A DNA stretch of 64,000 nt from an uncultured Prevotellaceae bacterium (GTDB lineage Bacteria > Bacteroidota > Bacteroidia > Bacteroidales > Bacteroidaceae), in assembly GCA_946402905.1 (NCBI GenBank), contig CAMIYC010000010.1, forward strand, positions 26,448 to 90,447, in the 5' to 3' direction. Positions 8,746 to 17,107 of the stretch are shown in pieces. A program made the translations under genes and the position numbers. How positions within the stretch are numbered: position 1 is the first letter of the stretch; every line of letters begins with the position of its first letter. The notes under the pieces were generated by a model. It worked only from the letters and a program-made list of their open reading frames with translations. It made no database searches and was not told the DNA's origin.

Positions 8746-8919
8746 TTATTTTTTATTGATGAAGCCTTTGAAGGTGTCGTAAAAACGTATTGCAAAGTAG
8801 ATTACAAATACCTCATCCAATACTCTGCGCCACAATGGGTGGCCTGCTTTCAGCGAAAAAAACATCAAAACAGCAACACCTGCAGCATAGAGAATCAGAT
8901 ATATGACTTCTTTTTTCAT
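8746..8919 (-). CDS. Small membrane protein (57 aa) between etfA and the acyl-CoA dehydrogenase
   Basis: A frame of 57 codons runs from ATG at 8919 to TAA at 8746. It starts MKKEVIYLILYAAGVAVLMF, a hydrophobic helix, followed by a charged HPLWRRVLDE turn and a second hydrophobic stretch (VFVIYFAIRF) before a basic tail. The ATG directly abuts the etfA stop codon (8920-8922), and the stop lies 5 bases before the dehydrogenase start, so the gene fits exactly in the gap of the operon. This tight packing is the main evidence that it is real. I do not recognise the family. A membrane anchor or partner for the soluble ETF/dehydrogenase is an inference from position alone. Confidence 0.72.
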   Translation of the reverse strand: MKKEVIYLILYAAGVAVLMFFSLKAGHPLWRRVLDEVFVIYFAIRFYDTFKGFINKK

Positions 8920-9942
8920 TTATTTCGAGTTCTGCTTGTAGTATTTGATCAGCTTGGGCACCACTTCCTCCACCGTGCCGTTGATCACGTAGTCGGCTAT
9001 CTTGTTGATAGGGGCGTCAGGGTCGTTGTTCACCGAGATGATGATGCCCGAGTCTTGCATACCGGCGATGTGCTGAATCTGTCCGCTGATACCGCAGGCG
9101 ATATACACTTTCGGATGCACGGTGACACCCGTCTGGCCGATCTGGCGGTCATGGTCGCAAAATCCGGCGTCGACAGCGGCACGCGAGGCACCTACCTCGG
9201 CGTGGAGCACCTTGGCCAGGTCGAAGAGCAGGTCAAATCCCTCTTTAGATCCCATGCCGTAGCCACCAGCCACGACGATCTGAGCACCTTTCAGGTTGTG
9301 CTTGGCTGCCTCTACATGATGGTCCAGCACTTTCACTACGAAAGCCTCTGCCGACACATATTTCGACACTTCAGGATAGACCACTTCTTTCTTGCAGTCG
9401 CCCTCGTAGACAGATTTCTGCATCACACCGCTTCTCACAGTGGCCATCTGTGGGCGATGCTCAGGATTGACAATCGTGGCCACGATGTTGCCACCGAAGG
9501 CAGGGCGGATTTGGTAGAGCAGGTTCTCGAAAGTCTTGCCGCTTTTCTTGTCTTCATAGTCGCCAATCTCCAATTCGGTACAGTCGGCGGTCAGGCCGCT
9601 GGTGAGTGAAGAGCTGACGCGCGGTCCGAGGTCGCGGCCGATGACAGTGGCGCCCATCAGGCAAATCTGAGGCTTCTCCTCCTTGAAGAGGTTGACCATG
9701 ATGTCGGTGTGGGGGGCTGAGGTGTAAGGGAACAGGCCCTCAGCGTCGAATACAAACAGCTTGTCTACACCATAGGGCAGGATTTGGTCTTCAACCTGAC
9801 CTTTGATGCCGGTGCCGATGACCACGGCGTGAAGCTCCACGCCAAGTTCGTTGGCCAGCTTGCGGCCCTTGGTGAGTAACTCCTGGGATACTTCTTGTAC
9901 GAGTGTTCCTTCTATCTCGCAATATACAAATACTGCCTCCAT
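8920..9942 (-). CDS. etfA: Electron transfer flavoprotein subunit alpha (FixB family)
   Basis: The 340-residue subunit has the N-terminal ETF domain and the C-terminal FAD-binding domain. The latter shows GGYGMGSKEGFDLLFDLA, GASRAAVDAGF, IGQTGVTVHPKVYIACGISG and SVNNDPDAPI, the usual FAD-contacting stretches. With EtfB it forms the heterodimer that accepts electrons from the acyl-CoA dehydrogenase. The ATG at 9942 immediately follows the etfB stop, so translation is probably coupled. Confidence 0.95.
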   Translation of the reverse strand: MEAVFVYCEIEGTLVQEVSQELLTKGRKLANELGVELHAVVIGTGIKGQVEDQILPYGVDKLFVFDAEGLFPYTSAPHTDIMVNLFKEEKPQICLMGATVIGRDLGPRVSSSLTSGLTADCTELEIGDYEDKKSGKTFENLLYQIRPAFGGNIVATIVNPEHRPQMATVRSGVMQKSVYEGDCKKEVVYPEVSKYVSAEAFVVKVLDHHVEAAKHNLKGAQIVVAGGYGMGSKEGFDLLFDLAKVLHAEVGASRAAVDAGFCDHDRQIGQTGVTVHPKVYIACGISGQIQHIAGMQDSGIIISVNNDPDAPINKIADYVINGTVEEVVPKLIKYYKQNSK

Positions 9943-10818
9943 TTATCCAATGATTTTCTCGTTCAACAATTCTTGTATCAGACCTTCCACGTCGGCGTCG
10001 CTGCTGCTCAGCGTCTTGCTCTCTTTGGCCTGGAATACAATGTTCTTCACTGCCTTCACCTTGGTGGGGCTGCCGGCAAGGCCGCACTGAGAGGCATCTC
10101 CGTCGACATCGGCCACCGACCACTGGTTCAGTGTCAGGTAGTCACGCTCGGCATAGAGCTTGGCCATACGGGCGTCTTCCTCGGCAGGCCGCTCCATGGG
10201 GCAGGTAGCATATTTATACTTCATCACCAGTTTGGCATTGCAGGGGCGGCAGGGAGCGGCACTTCCGTTCACCGTGATCACCACGGGAAGCGGGGCTTCC
10301 ACTGTCTCCACGCCACCGTCGATGTGGCGGCGGATGGTGGCCTTGCCATCCTCGATCTTCAGAATCTCTTCGGCATAGGTCACTTGGTTCAAACCCAGTT
10401 TCTGGGCTACCTGAGGACCCACCTGGGCCGTGTCGCCGTCGATGGCCTGACGACCGCCGATCACGATGTCCACATCGCCAATCTTCTTGATGGCGGTGGC
10501 AAGAGCATAGGAAGTGGCCAGGGTGTCTGCACCGGCAAAAAGACGGTCGGTGAGCAGCCAGCCTGTGTCCGCACCGCGGTAGAGCCCCTGACGGATAATC
10601 TCACCAGCGCGCGGAGGACCCATCGTGAGCACTCCTACTGTCGAACCCGGATGCTGCTCTTTCAGACGAAGGGCCTGCTCCAGGGCGTTCAAGTCTTCGG
10701 GATTGAAGATGGCGGGCAGAGCGGCGCGGTTGACAGTGCCTTCGGCGGTCATGGCGTCTTTGCCCACATTACGTGTGTCGGGTACTTGCTTGGCAAGTAC
10801 AACAATTTTCAAACTCAT
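9943..10818 (-). CDS. etfB: Electron transfer flavoprotein subunit beta (FixA family)
   Basis: The 291-residue protein starts MSLKIVVLAKQVPDT, the normal EtfB opening, at the ATG at 10818; a longer frame from a TTG at 10875 overlaps the promoter and was rejected. Family marks include VLTMGP, IGGRQAIDGDTAQVGPQVA and the adenine-nucleotide-binding region. It is the first gene of a four-gene run (etfB, etfA, small membrane protein, acyl-CoA dehydrogenase) with almost no spacing. It is transcribed divergently from dnaG. Confidence 0.95.
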   Translation of the reverse strand: MSLKIVVLAKQVPDTRNVGKDAMTAEGTVNRAALPAIFNPEDLNALEQALRLKEQHPGSTVGVLTMGPPRAGEIIRQGLYRGADTGWLLTDRLFAGADTLATSYALATAIKKIGDVDIVIGGRQAIDGDTAQVGPQVAQKLGLNQVTYAEEILKIEDGKATIRRHIDGGVETVEAPLPVVITVNGSAAPCRPCNAKLVMKYKYATCPMERPAEEDARMAKLYAERDYLTLNQWSVADVDGDASQCGLAGSPTKVKAVKNIVFQAKESKTLSSSDADVEGLIQELLNEKIIG

Positions 10819-10845
10819 AAAAATAACATTGTGAAATTTCGGCTG

Positions 10846-10876
10846 CAAAAGTACACATTTTTTATGGTGCCACAAA
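10846..10876 (-). promoter_or_regulatory. Promoter of the etfBA operon
   Basis: On the minus strand TTTG (10873-10876) is followed by 19 bases and TACTTTTG (10846-10853), giving a leader of roughly 20-25 bases before etfB. Confidence 0.7.
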
Positions 10877-10960
10877 GAAAATGGGTGTAAAAATGCACAT
10901 TACAACTCCAAATGTGCACAAAACGCTCACTTTGCAGCAAAAGATAAAATGTGTTTTGTA

Positions 10961-11100
10961 CAAAAACTTCGTGTTTTGTTTTGCATTCCACTCGATTTGT
11001 GCTAAATTTGAGCTGTCGCTCCAATTTAGACTTCATCTCGGGTATGAAAACAAAAACTTCGTGTTTTGTTTTGCATTCCACTCGATTTGTGCTAAATTTG
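10961..11100 (+). repeat. dnaG: Duplicated 50-bp promoter unit in front of dnaG
   Basis: A 50-bp sequence occurs identically at 10961-11010 and 11051-11100, a 90-bp spacing. Each copy ends with TTTTG, 19 bases and TAAATTTG (boxes at 11003-11010 and 11093-11100), giving two tandem promoters towards dnaG. The unit belongs to the same family as the 89-bp units in front of the nuclease genes. Confidence 0.85.
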
Positions 11101-11108
11101 CCGATTGA

Positions 11109-13031
11109 ATGATTGACAGACCGACGATAGACCGGATTATGGACGCCACAAATATCGTAGATGTGGTGTCCGACTTCGTCACGCTCCGCAAAAGTGGGAC
11201 GAGTTATAAAGGTCTGTGCCCCTTCCACGACGATCGCACACCCTCTTTCTCCGTCTCACCCTCAAGAGGGGTCTATAAATGTTTCTCATGCGGAAAGGCT
11301 GGCAATGCCGTCAACTTCATCATGGAGCATGAGCAGCTGAGCTATCCCGAAGCCCTGAAATGGCTGGCACGAAAATATCATATAGAGGTGAAGGAACGCG
11401 AACTCAATGATGAGGAGAAACAACTCGAGAGCGAGCGTGAGAGCGTGCTCATCGTCAACGAATGGGCTGCCGCATATTATGAGGATGTCTTGTGGAATGA
11501 CCGGGACGGACAGGCCATCGGGATGCAGTATTTTCGCTCAAGGGGCTTCCGCGACGATATCATACGCAAGTTCAAACTCGGATACGCACTCTCTCGGCGT
11601 AATGCCACTGCCACAGAGGCGCGACGCAAAGGATACAAGGAGGAGTTCCTGGTCAAAAGCGGAGTGTGCGGGCAGAGAGAAAATGGCGAACTCTATGACC
11701 GCTTCGCGGGCAGAGTGATTTTCCCATGGTTCACCGTCAGTGGCAAGGTGACCGCTTTCGGCGGCAGACTGCTCGACTCACGCACTAAGGGTGTGAGTCA
11801 GAAATATGTCAACTCGCCCGACTCGCCCGTCTATCACAAAGACCATGAACTCTATGGCATCTTCCAGGCAAAAAAAGCTATCTCCAAGGAAGACTGCGTA
11901 TACATGGTCGAGGGCTATACCGACGTCATCTCTATGCACCAGTGCGGCATCGAGAATGTGGTGGCCAACTCGGGCACGGCACTCAGTGTGTATCAGATAC
12001 GGCTGTTGAGGAGGTTTACCCAAAACGTGGTGCTGCTCTACGACGGCGATGAGGCCGGTATACATGCTGCCATGCGCGGCACCGACATGATGCTCGCTGA
12101 GGGCATGAACATCAAAGTGCTGCTCCTGCCCGACCAGGAAGATCCCGACAGCTTCGCACGAAAGCACACGGCGCAGCAGTTTCGGGAGTATATACAGTCA
12201 CATCAGACAGACTTCATGGAGTTTAAGACGCAGACGCTGCTACGTGGCGTGACCGATCCCATCAAGCGCTCAGAGGCCATCAGCAGCATCGTCAAGAGCA
12301 TCTCCGTGATCGAAAATCAGATCGTGCGTGCCACTTATGTCAAAGAGTGTGCGGTCAGGATAGGTATACCCGAGCAGACGCTGATCAACGAGATGAACAA
12401 GTTCATCCGCCGAGAGCGTGAGGAGAAGTATAAGCAGGCTGAACGGGAGCACGAACGGCAGGCACCCGAACAGAAAACTGTCGCGCCCGTCGCCAGCGAC
12501 CCAATTGCTCAGATAGAGCGACTCATTACGCAGGAAATCATCCGTCATGGCACAGAAGTGGTTTTCCATGATGTGGCCAACGAAGATGACGGAACGACCA
12601 TGAACGTCTCTCTCGCGGCGTATGTATACTACGACCTCTCGGCCGACGGATTCAGGTTTGTCAATCCTCTGTATCAACTCATTCTCGAGGAAACGATGGC
12701 TCATCTGGGCGAACAGGATTTCTCACCCGAAAAATATTTCCTCAGCCATCCACAGTTCGAGGTCAGCCAACTGGCTTCTGAGTTGAGCACTGACTCCTAT
12801 CAGTTGGCCAAAAGCAACCAGATGAGACAGGAGGAGGATTCGCTGCAGTCCAAGATTATACATCTGCTGCTGGATTATCGCATGGCGATCTTGAAGCATC
12901 AGATGAAAGAACTCAAACAGCGCATCATGCAGGCGGGCGGCGACGTCGGGGGGCTGGCAGAGGAATGGGCCAGACTCATGGAATTAAGAAAAGAAGTGGC
13001 CAAGAGGGTGGGGCACAATATTGTCATTTAG
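11109..13031 (+). CDS. dnaG: DNA primase
   Basis: The 640-residue primase makes RNA primers at the replication fork. The N-terminal zinc-binding domain has Cys37, His40, Cys58 and Cys61 (CPFH...CFSC). The RNA polymerase core follows, with the Toprim motifs VEGYTDVISMHQ and LLYDGDEAGIHAA at about 260-320; the C-terminal region would bind DnaB helicase. The start MIDRPTIDRIMDATNIVDVV matches the conserved opening of Bacteroidales DnaG. This ATG lies only 8 bases after the downstream promoter box, so that transcript would be leaderless or nearly so, while the upstream promoter gives a leader of about 95 bases. Confidence 0.97.
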   Translation: MIDRPTIDRIMDATNIVDVVSDFVTLRKSGTSYKGLCPFHDDRTPSFSVSPSRGVYKCFSCGKAGNAVNFIMEHEQLSYPEALKWLARKYHIEVKERELNDEEKQLESERESVLIVNEWAAAYYEDVLWNDRDGQAIGMQYFRSRGFRDDIIRKFKLGYALSRRNATATEARRKGYKEEFLVKSGVCGQRENGELYDRFAGRVIFPWFTVSGKVTAFGGRLLDSRTKGVSQKYVNSPDSPVYHKDHELYGIFQAKKAISKEDCVYMVEGYTDVISMHQCGIENVVANSGTALSVYQIRLLRRFTQNVVLLYDGDEAGIHAAMRGTDMMLAEGMNIKVLLLPDQEDPDSFARKHTAQQFREYIQSHQTDFMEFKTQTLLRGVTDPIKRSEAISSIVKSISVIENQIVRATYVKECAVRIGIPEQTLINEMNKFIRREREEKYKQAEREHERQAPEQKTVAPVASDPIAQIERLITQEIIRHGTEVVFHDVANEDDGTTMNVSLAAYVYYDLSADGFRFVNPLYQLILEETMAHLGEQDFSPEKYFLSHPQFEVSQLASELSTDSYQLAKSNQMRQEEDSLQSKIIHLLLDYRMAILKHQMKELKQRIMQAGGDVGGLAEEWARLMELRKEVAKRVGHNIVI

Positions 13032-13049
13032 AACAAAGGAGGTATCTGT

Positions 13050-14783
13050 ATGGAAGCAGTATTGATCATGGAAATTCTCTCTATCATGTTGATTGTGGCT
13101 GCAGTCGTTTTGCTCGTGCAGCTCAGAAGCAGAGGGAAACTGAAGAGGCTTATATGGAAAAAGAAAAAGACGAAGGGAAATGCCAGCGACCGGCAGCGCA
13201 TGTCTCAGGCGGAATCACTGCTTGAGAACACATTACATGCGCTTAATTGTCAGACATCCTGGACCGACGACCAGAACGACCGCGTGGTGAGTTACCAATA
13301 CCAGAGCGGGCATTTCAGGGTGCGGGTCGAGGAGAGCTCTCCTTTTGTACGTATGCTCTATCTCTTCTGCTTCACCGCCCCCCTCGACGACATCAACCAC
13401 ATACGCATCGCCTGCAACCACTGCAATGTCAATTCGGAGAACGAACGTGTGGTCTATATCGTCAATGACGAGAAAAACGAGGTCGACGTCCATATCATCG
13501 CAGGTATGATGTTCAACGAAGACAATGTAAGGGAGGTGCTGACTCTCAATATGCAGAAAATCTTCTCCATGCAGAATTATTTCATGCGTAGGTATTCCGA
13601 CCTGAAAGGGGATGGAAATAACAAGCAAAATGAAGACTCTGAGACGGAAAACGCTGAGTTCAGGCGCCAGCTGTTTCTCATTCGTCAGCAAGAACTCCTC
13701 CGTCAGGATGCCGGTCAGGTGAGAGTCAATGATACCACGGGCTTGCCGCTCGCACAACTCATGGACAAGGCCATGGGACTGAGTCAGATCATTCCTTCCA
13801 GACTCGTCAGGCATGGCAATCCCACCTATGAGATGTCTGAGAAAAGCGAGATACTCAGTCTCGACCTCAAAAGCCTGATGATGGACGGACAGCAACAGCC
13901 TGTAAATGCAGTATTCTTGTCTCTCTCATTCCAGAATCCGCGACACCCTGGCATGGAGTATGAGATGATGATGAATATGCGGCATGAGGGCTTTGACGGA
14001 CAGTCGCAGTATTATCGCATCACCATGTGCCTCATGCCGGCGCCGGTGTCAAAAAAACTGACCTATGCCGAACGGCGTAATGAGCAGATGGTCAACTCTC
14101 TCTTGGTGGCTTACGACCTGACATCGCCCAGACAGCGCACCAACGAGTTTGAATATATGTGGGAGGAGGCTAAGACAAAACTGCGGAAGGGGGAGGAACT
14201 CTCTGATGAACAGGCGTTGATTTGCGATTGTCTGGACAAAGGAGTGGCCCAGTTGCTCTATCAGGGAAAAAAGCTGTTTCTCTCTGAGCGCTATTTTGAG
14301 GCATTGGCCCATCTGGAGAATGCCTACGATAAAATGCAGGTGCGATTTGACACGATGACCAACAGGGAAAAGGAGAGCTTCTATGAGGTGTGTTATATGA
14401 CGGGATTCTGCTATTGTGAGCTGGGACAGTATAAGCGGGCTTACTCTTATCTGGACTCAGTCTTGGGGTTGCAGCGTATAGTCTATACAGAAGAACTGGT
14501 CAATTGCATGGTCAACTCTGGCGATTACAGGGCTTTCAGGTTTGTCGACAGCCTCATCACACAGATCCATCATGGCTTGGATCTGGAAGAGGGGGAGGCT
14601 CCAGCCGAGCACATCACCCGTTTCCTCAATTTCCTCAACCGGCGAAAGACTTATTTGCTCATTGAGAAGAAACGCTTTCAGGAGGCAAAGGAAATACTCA
14701 ACAAAATGCTTGACGACCCCGACAACTCAGATTTCGCACTCAACGAACTGGCCTATATTCAAAGGCTGGAGAAAGAGAACTGA
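13050..14783 (+). CDS. Membrane-anchored TPR-like protein
   Basis: The 577-residue protein begins with a membrane helix (ILSIMLIVAAVVLLVQL) followed by a very basic stretch. The middle, about residues 55-180, is an alpha/beta region of unknown family (NHCNVNSENERVVY). The C-terminal half has helical repeats of TPR character (ALAHLENAYDKM, GYCYCELGQYKRAYSYLDSVL type, KRFQEAKEILNKML). It follows dnaG by 18 bp and is probably cotranscribed. An unusually good Shine-Dalgarno AGGAGG at 13037-13042 lies 7 bases before the ATG. I do not recognise a function; a scaffold at the inner membrane is plausible. Confidence 0.82.
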   Translation: MEAVLIMEILSIMLIVAAVVLLVQLRSRGKLKRLIWKKKKTKGNASDRQRMSQAESLLENTLHALNCQTSWTDDQNDRVVSYQYQSGHFRVRVEESSPFVRMLYLFCFTAPLDDINHIRIACNHCNVNSENERVVYIVNDEKNEVDVHIIAGMMFNEDNVREVLTLNMQKIFSMQNYFMRRYSDLKGDGNNKQNEDSETENAEFRRQLFLIRQQELLRQDAGQVRVNDTTGLPLAQLMDKAMGLSQIIPSRLVRHGNPTYEMSEKSEILSLDLKSLMMDGQQQPVNAVFLSLSFQNPRHPGMEYEMMMNMRHEGFDGQSQYYRITMCLMPAPVSKKLTYAERRNEQMVNSLLVAYDLTSPRQRTNEFEYMWEEAKTKLRKGEELSDEQALICDCLDKGVAQLLYQGKKLFLSERYFEALAHLENAYDKMQVRFDTMTNREKESFYEVCYMTGFCYCELGQYKRAYSYLDSVLGLQRIVYTEELVNCMVNSGDYRAFRFVDSLITQIHHGLDLEEGEAPAEHITRFLNFLNRRKTYLLIEKKRFQEAKEILNKMLDDPDNSDFALNELAYIQRLEKEN

Positions 14784-14789
14784 CCTTTT

Positions 14790-15320
14790 CTACCTGAAAA
14801 GACTGAAGTTGACGCTGCCATAGCTGCGGTGCTCCACAAAGCGCGGATGCGACGAGAAATCTTCTTTTTTGCCGTGTTCCAGCACCAATATGCCATCGGG
14901 GGTGAGGAGGTCGCCGTCGAGCACCAGGTCGGGGATGTCTTTGAGCTTTTCCAAAGCATAGGGCGGGTCGGCGAAGACTAAGTCGAAACGCTGATGGCAG
15001 CTCTTCAGGAAGCGGAACACATCGCCCCGGATGAGAATAGACCGGTCCGTGCCGATCTTGGCTATGCACTGGCGTATGAAATTGTAATGGTCGCGGTCGG
15101 ACTCCACGCTCACAACCTGTTCACAGCCCCTGGAAAGCAGTTCCAGCGAGATACTGCCCGTGCCGGCAAACAAGTCAAGGGCAGTGGCGCCGTCGAAGTC
15201 GATATACCCATTGAGCACATTGAAGATGTTCTCTTTGGCGAAGTCGGTGGTTGGACGGGCTTTGAATGTACGGGGGATGTCGAAATGACGACCTTTGTAT
15301 TCTCCGGTGATGATTCTCAT
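14790..15320 (-). CDS. rsmD: 16S rRNA (guanine(966)-N(2))-methyltransferase RsmD
   Basis: The 176-residue methyltransferase modifies G966 (E. coli numbering) of 16S rRNA. It starts MRIITGEYKGRHFDIP, carries the AdoMet-binding DLFAGTGSISLE at 49-60 and the catalytic DPPY at 118-121. Its ATG overlaps the stop of the upstream DUF3822 gene by 4 bp, indicating coupled translation. It is convergent with the TPR gene, 6 bp apart. Confidence 0.94.
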   Translation of the reverse strand: MRIITGEYKGRHFDIPRTFKARPTTDFAKENIFNVLNGYIDFDGATALDLFAGTGSISLELLSRGCEQVVSVESDRDHYNFIRQCIAKIGTDRSILIRGDVFRFLKSCHQRFDLVFADPPYALEKLKDIPDLVLDGDLLTPDGILVLEHGKKEDFSSHPRFVEHRSYGSVNFSLFR

Positions 15321-16117
15321 TGTGATATTTGGCTGATCAGTACTTGCATGTCATAGGGGATGGAAGGAAAGCGAAGCTGTTCGGGCAGACCGGTCTCTTT
15401 GGCGTCGGGGGCAGACACCTCACCCACGTAGGTCCTCATGCGCTCGATGAGCCATTTCTTCTGAGGTATGTTGCCAATGACGCTGATGGAGTCGCGCTCT
15501 CCCTTCATGCCCAGTTGCCTGAAGGTGTAGAGCAGGAAGTATAGGGCGTCGTGGGCTTGTGAGGTCTGGAAGGTGTTGCTGTATTTGAACCGGCTCTGGT
15601 GGAAGCAAAACACGTCCATCTGTCCGTCATGAAAATAGCCATACAATCTCTGTCTGGACATGCCATGGTCTTGTAAATGAAAATATTGCCAGACGGGAAG
15701 ACTGACAGGCACAAAACGGACACGGTCGAAGTGATCGTCGAAAACAGTCTTTAGATCCTTGTCGATGGAGAATACGGCCACGGCGTGAAGACCGGGCAGC
15801 GTCTGGCTCAGCTTGACGCTGCGGCTGAGACCGCTGAACGTGTGGTCGTAGATCACGTCAGCGTCATCAGCACGATACTCATCCGCAGGAACGAGCATCG
15901 TAGGAGTGACCAGCATAATCTCGGCATGGTCGTAGGTTTTCTTCAGCAGTTCTGTCTCCTTGAATGCCTCACGCAGATTGGCGGCAGAGGAGATGCCGCT
16001 TTTCATACTGTAGGCCTCGTAATCTGAGATGGAAGACGGAGCATGGAGCGTCGCGACCGATAATGCACCTTGGCCTATTCTAATGATAATCTTGCTGTTG
16101 ATAAGTGTCGGAATCAT
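15317..16117 (-). CDS. DUF3822 family protein
   Basis: The 266-residue protein matches the DUF3822 family, which sits next to rsmD in many Bacteroidetes. Visible blocks are the early beta strands with AVFSIDKDLKTVF, an acidic EYRADDADVIYDHTF and QSRFKYSNTFQTSQAHDALYFL, followed by a region of the ASKHA/actin-like kind (SISVIGNIPQKKWL). The function is unknown. It overlaps rsmD by 4 bp. Confidence 0.85.
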   Translation of the reverse strand: MIPTLINSKIIIRIGQGALSVATLHAPSSISDYEAYSMKSGISSAANLREAFKETELLKKTYDHAEIMLVTPTMLVPADEYRADDADVIYDHTFSGLSRSVKLSQTLPGLHAVAVFSIDKDLKTVFDDHFDRVRFVPVSLPVWQYFHLQDHGMSRQRLYGYFHDGQMDVFCFHQSRFKYSNTFQTSQAHDALYFLLYTFRQLGMKGERDSISVIGNIPQKKWLIERMRTYVGEVSAPDAKETGLPEQLRFPSIPYDMQVLISQISQ

Positions 16118-16192
16118 CTTAATGACGAATGATGTGTACTTTCAGCAGCCAAAATTACGAATAAACAAGCGAAATGCCAAATTTATCAGACT

Positions 16193-16420
16193 TTATTTCT
16201 CTGATGCATTGCCATACGTGCCAAATGTCTCATCTGACAGGTCCTTGAAAAAGTCATGGTCAAGAATCACACTAATGCGCTGGAGCAAGTCTGTGTCAAT
16301 GTCTGGCCTCTTGAATATTTTGTATACATTTGTGCGCTCACAAGGTATCTGAGACGCCAGCCATCTGGCGGTCCTGCCTTGTCTTTTCAGTTCCGTTTTA
16401 ACCTTTTCCCCAACATTCAT
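16193..16420 (-). CDS. Small XRE-type helix-turn-helix protein
   Basis: The 75-residue protein starts MNVGEKVKTELKRQGRTARW; a TTG six bases upstream was passed over in favour of the ATG. The helix-turn-helix is visible as WLASQIPCERTNVYKIFKRP, typical of compact Bacteroidales XRE proteins. It probably binds DNA as a dimer; the target is unknown. It lies 75 bp upstream of the DUF3822 gene in the same direction and may be cotranscribed. Confidence 0.75.
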   Translation of the reverse strand: MNVGEKVKTELKRQGRTARWLASQIPCERTNVYKIFKRPDIDTDLLQRISVILDHDFFKDLSDETFGTYGNASEK

Positions 16421-16521
16421 AATCAATAGAGTGTATTTTTCTGCAAAGGTAAAGGATAAGACATCAGAATTGTCTTTATAGATGTGTCTGATTTTTCAAC
16501 AAATTGTCGAAAAGTGTTATT

Positions 16522-16998
16522 TTACTCCCAATTACCTCTGTTGTGGATGTCTTTAGACACATCGCCAATCTTAAGTCCTGGATACTCTCCCATGTCTACT
16601 GCGGTGGATATCAACTGGTCAATCATGTGTTGGTCAAGGCCTTGCAGGTATTGCTGATATTCGGCACCGCATTCCATTACGGGAGCAGGTTGGCCGTCAC
16701 GGCTTTTCAGCGAAGTGGCACGCAGATGGAATGATTCTCCGTCGGAATAGGGGATATAGCGCAGCGTGTCGGCCAGATAGCCTCCTTGGATGAGGTCTTC
16801 AAAACGGCCGGCATATATTCCTTTGTCTCGTTTGAAATGTTCTTCTGCGGAACGTATTTTCAGAAGGCGGTCTTTCACCGCCGACTCGCGTCGTGCACGT
16901 GAGCCGTCAAACGTCAGAGGTCCCGAGATGCCCAGATAGCAGATCAGGGCAAGCATGGCCACGCAGGCCGTCAGCAGTATGTTGTGCAGTGACTTCAT
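16522..16998 (-). CDS. Hypothetical membrane-anchored protein with pseudopilin-like layout
   Basis: The 158-residue product starts MKSLHNILLTACVAMLALIC, a single N-terminal membrane helix, followed by an exported domain. The segment RLLKIRSAEEHFKRDKGIYA then a tight GRFEDLIQGGYL resembles the helix-then-small-domain arrangement of type II secretion pseudopilins, but no prepilin peptidase site is evident. The start was moved from an earlier ATG at 17037 because the signal-like segment begins at 16998. The function is unknown. Confidence 0.7.
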   Translation of the reverse strand: MKSLHNILLTACVAMLALICYLGISGPLTFDGSRARRESAVKDRLLKIRSAEEHFKRDKGIYAGRFEDLIQGGYLADTLRYIPYSDGESFHLRATSLKSRDGQPAPVMECGAEYQQYLQGLDQHMIDQLISTAVDMGEYPGLKIGDVSKDIHNRGNWE

Positions 16999-17078
16999 TT
17001 TCACTGCAAACTTACAAATAATCAATTGAAAAGCCAAATTTATCGAGCTTTATTGCTCGCATATTCGGGATAATACAT

Positions 17079-17086
17079 TAATTTTG
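17079..17086 (+). promoter_or_regulatory. Promoter -7 box of the helicase gene
   Basis: TAATTTTG fits TAnnTTTG. It overlaps the apparent TTG start codon of the helicase frame and so argues for a downstream start. Confidence 0.5.
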
Positions 17087-17107
17087 CATCATTCAATACA
17101 AAAAGAC

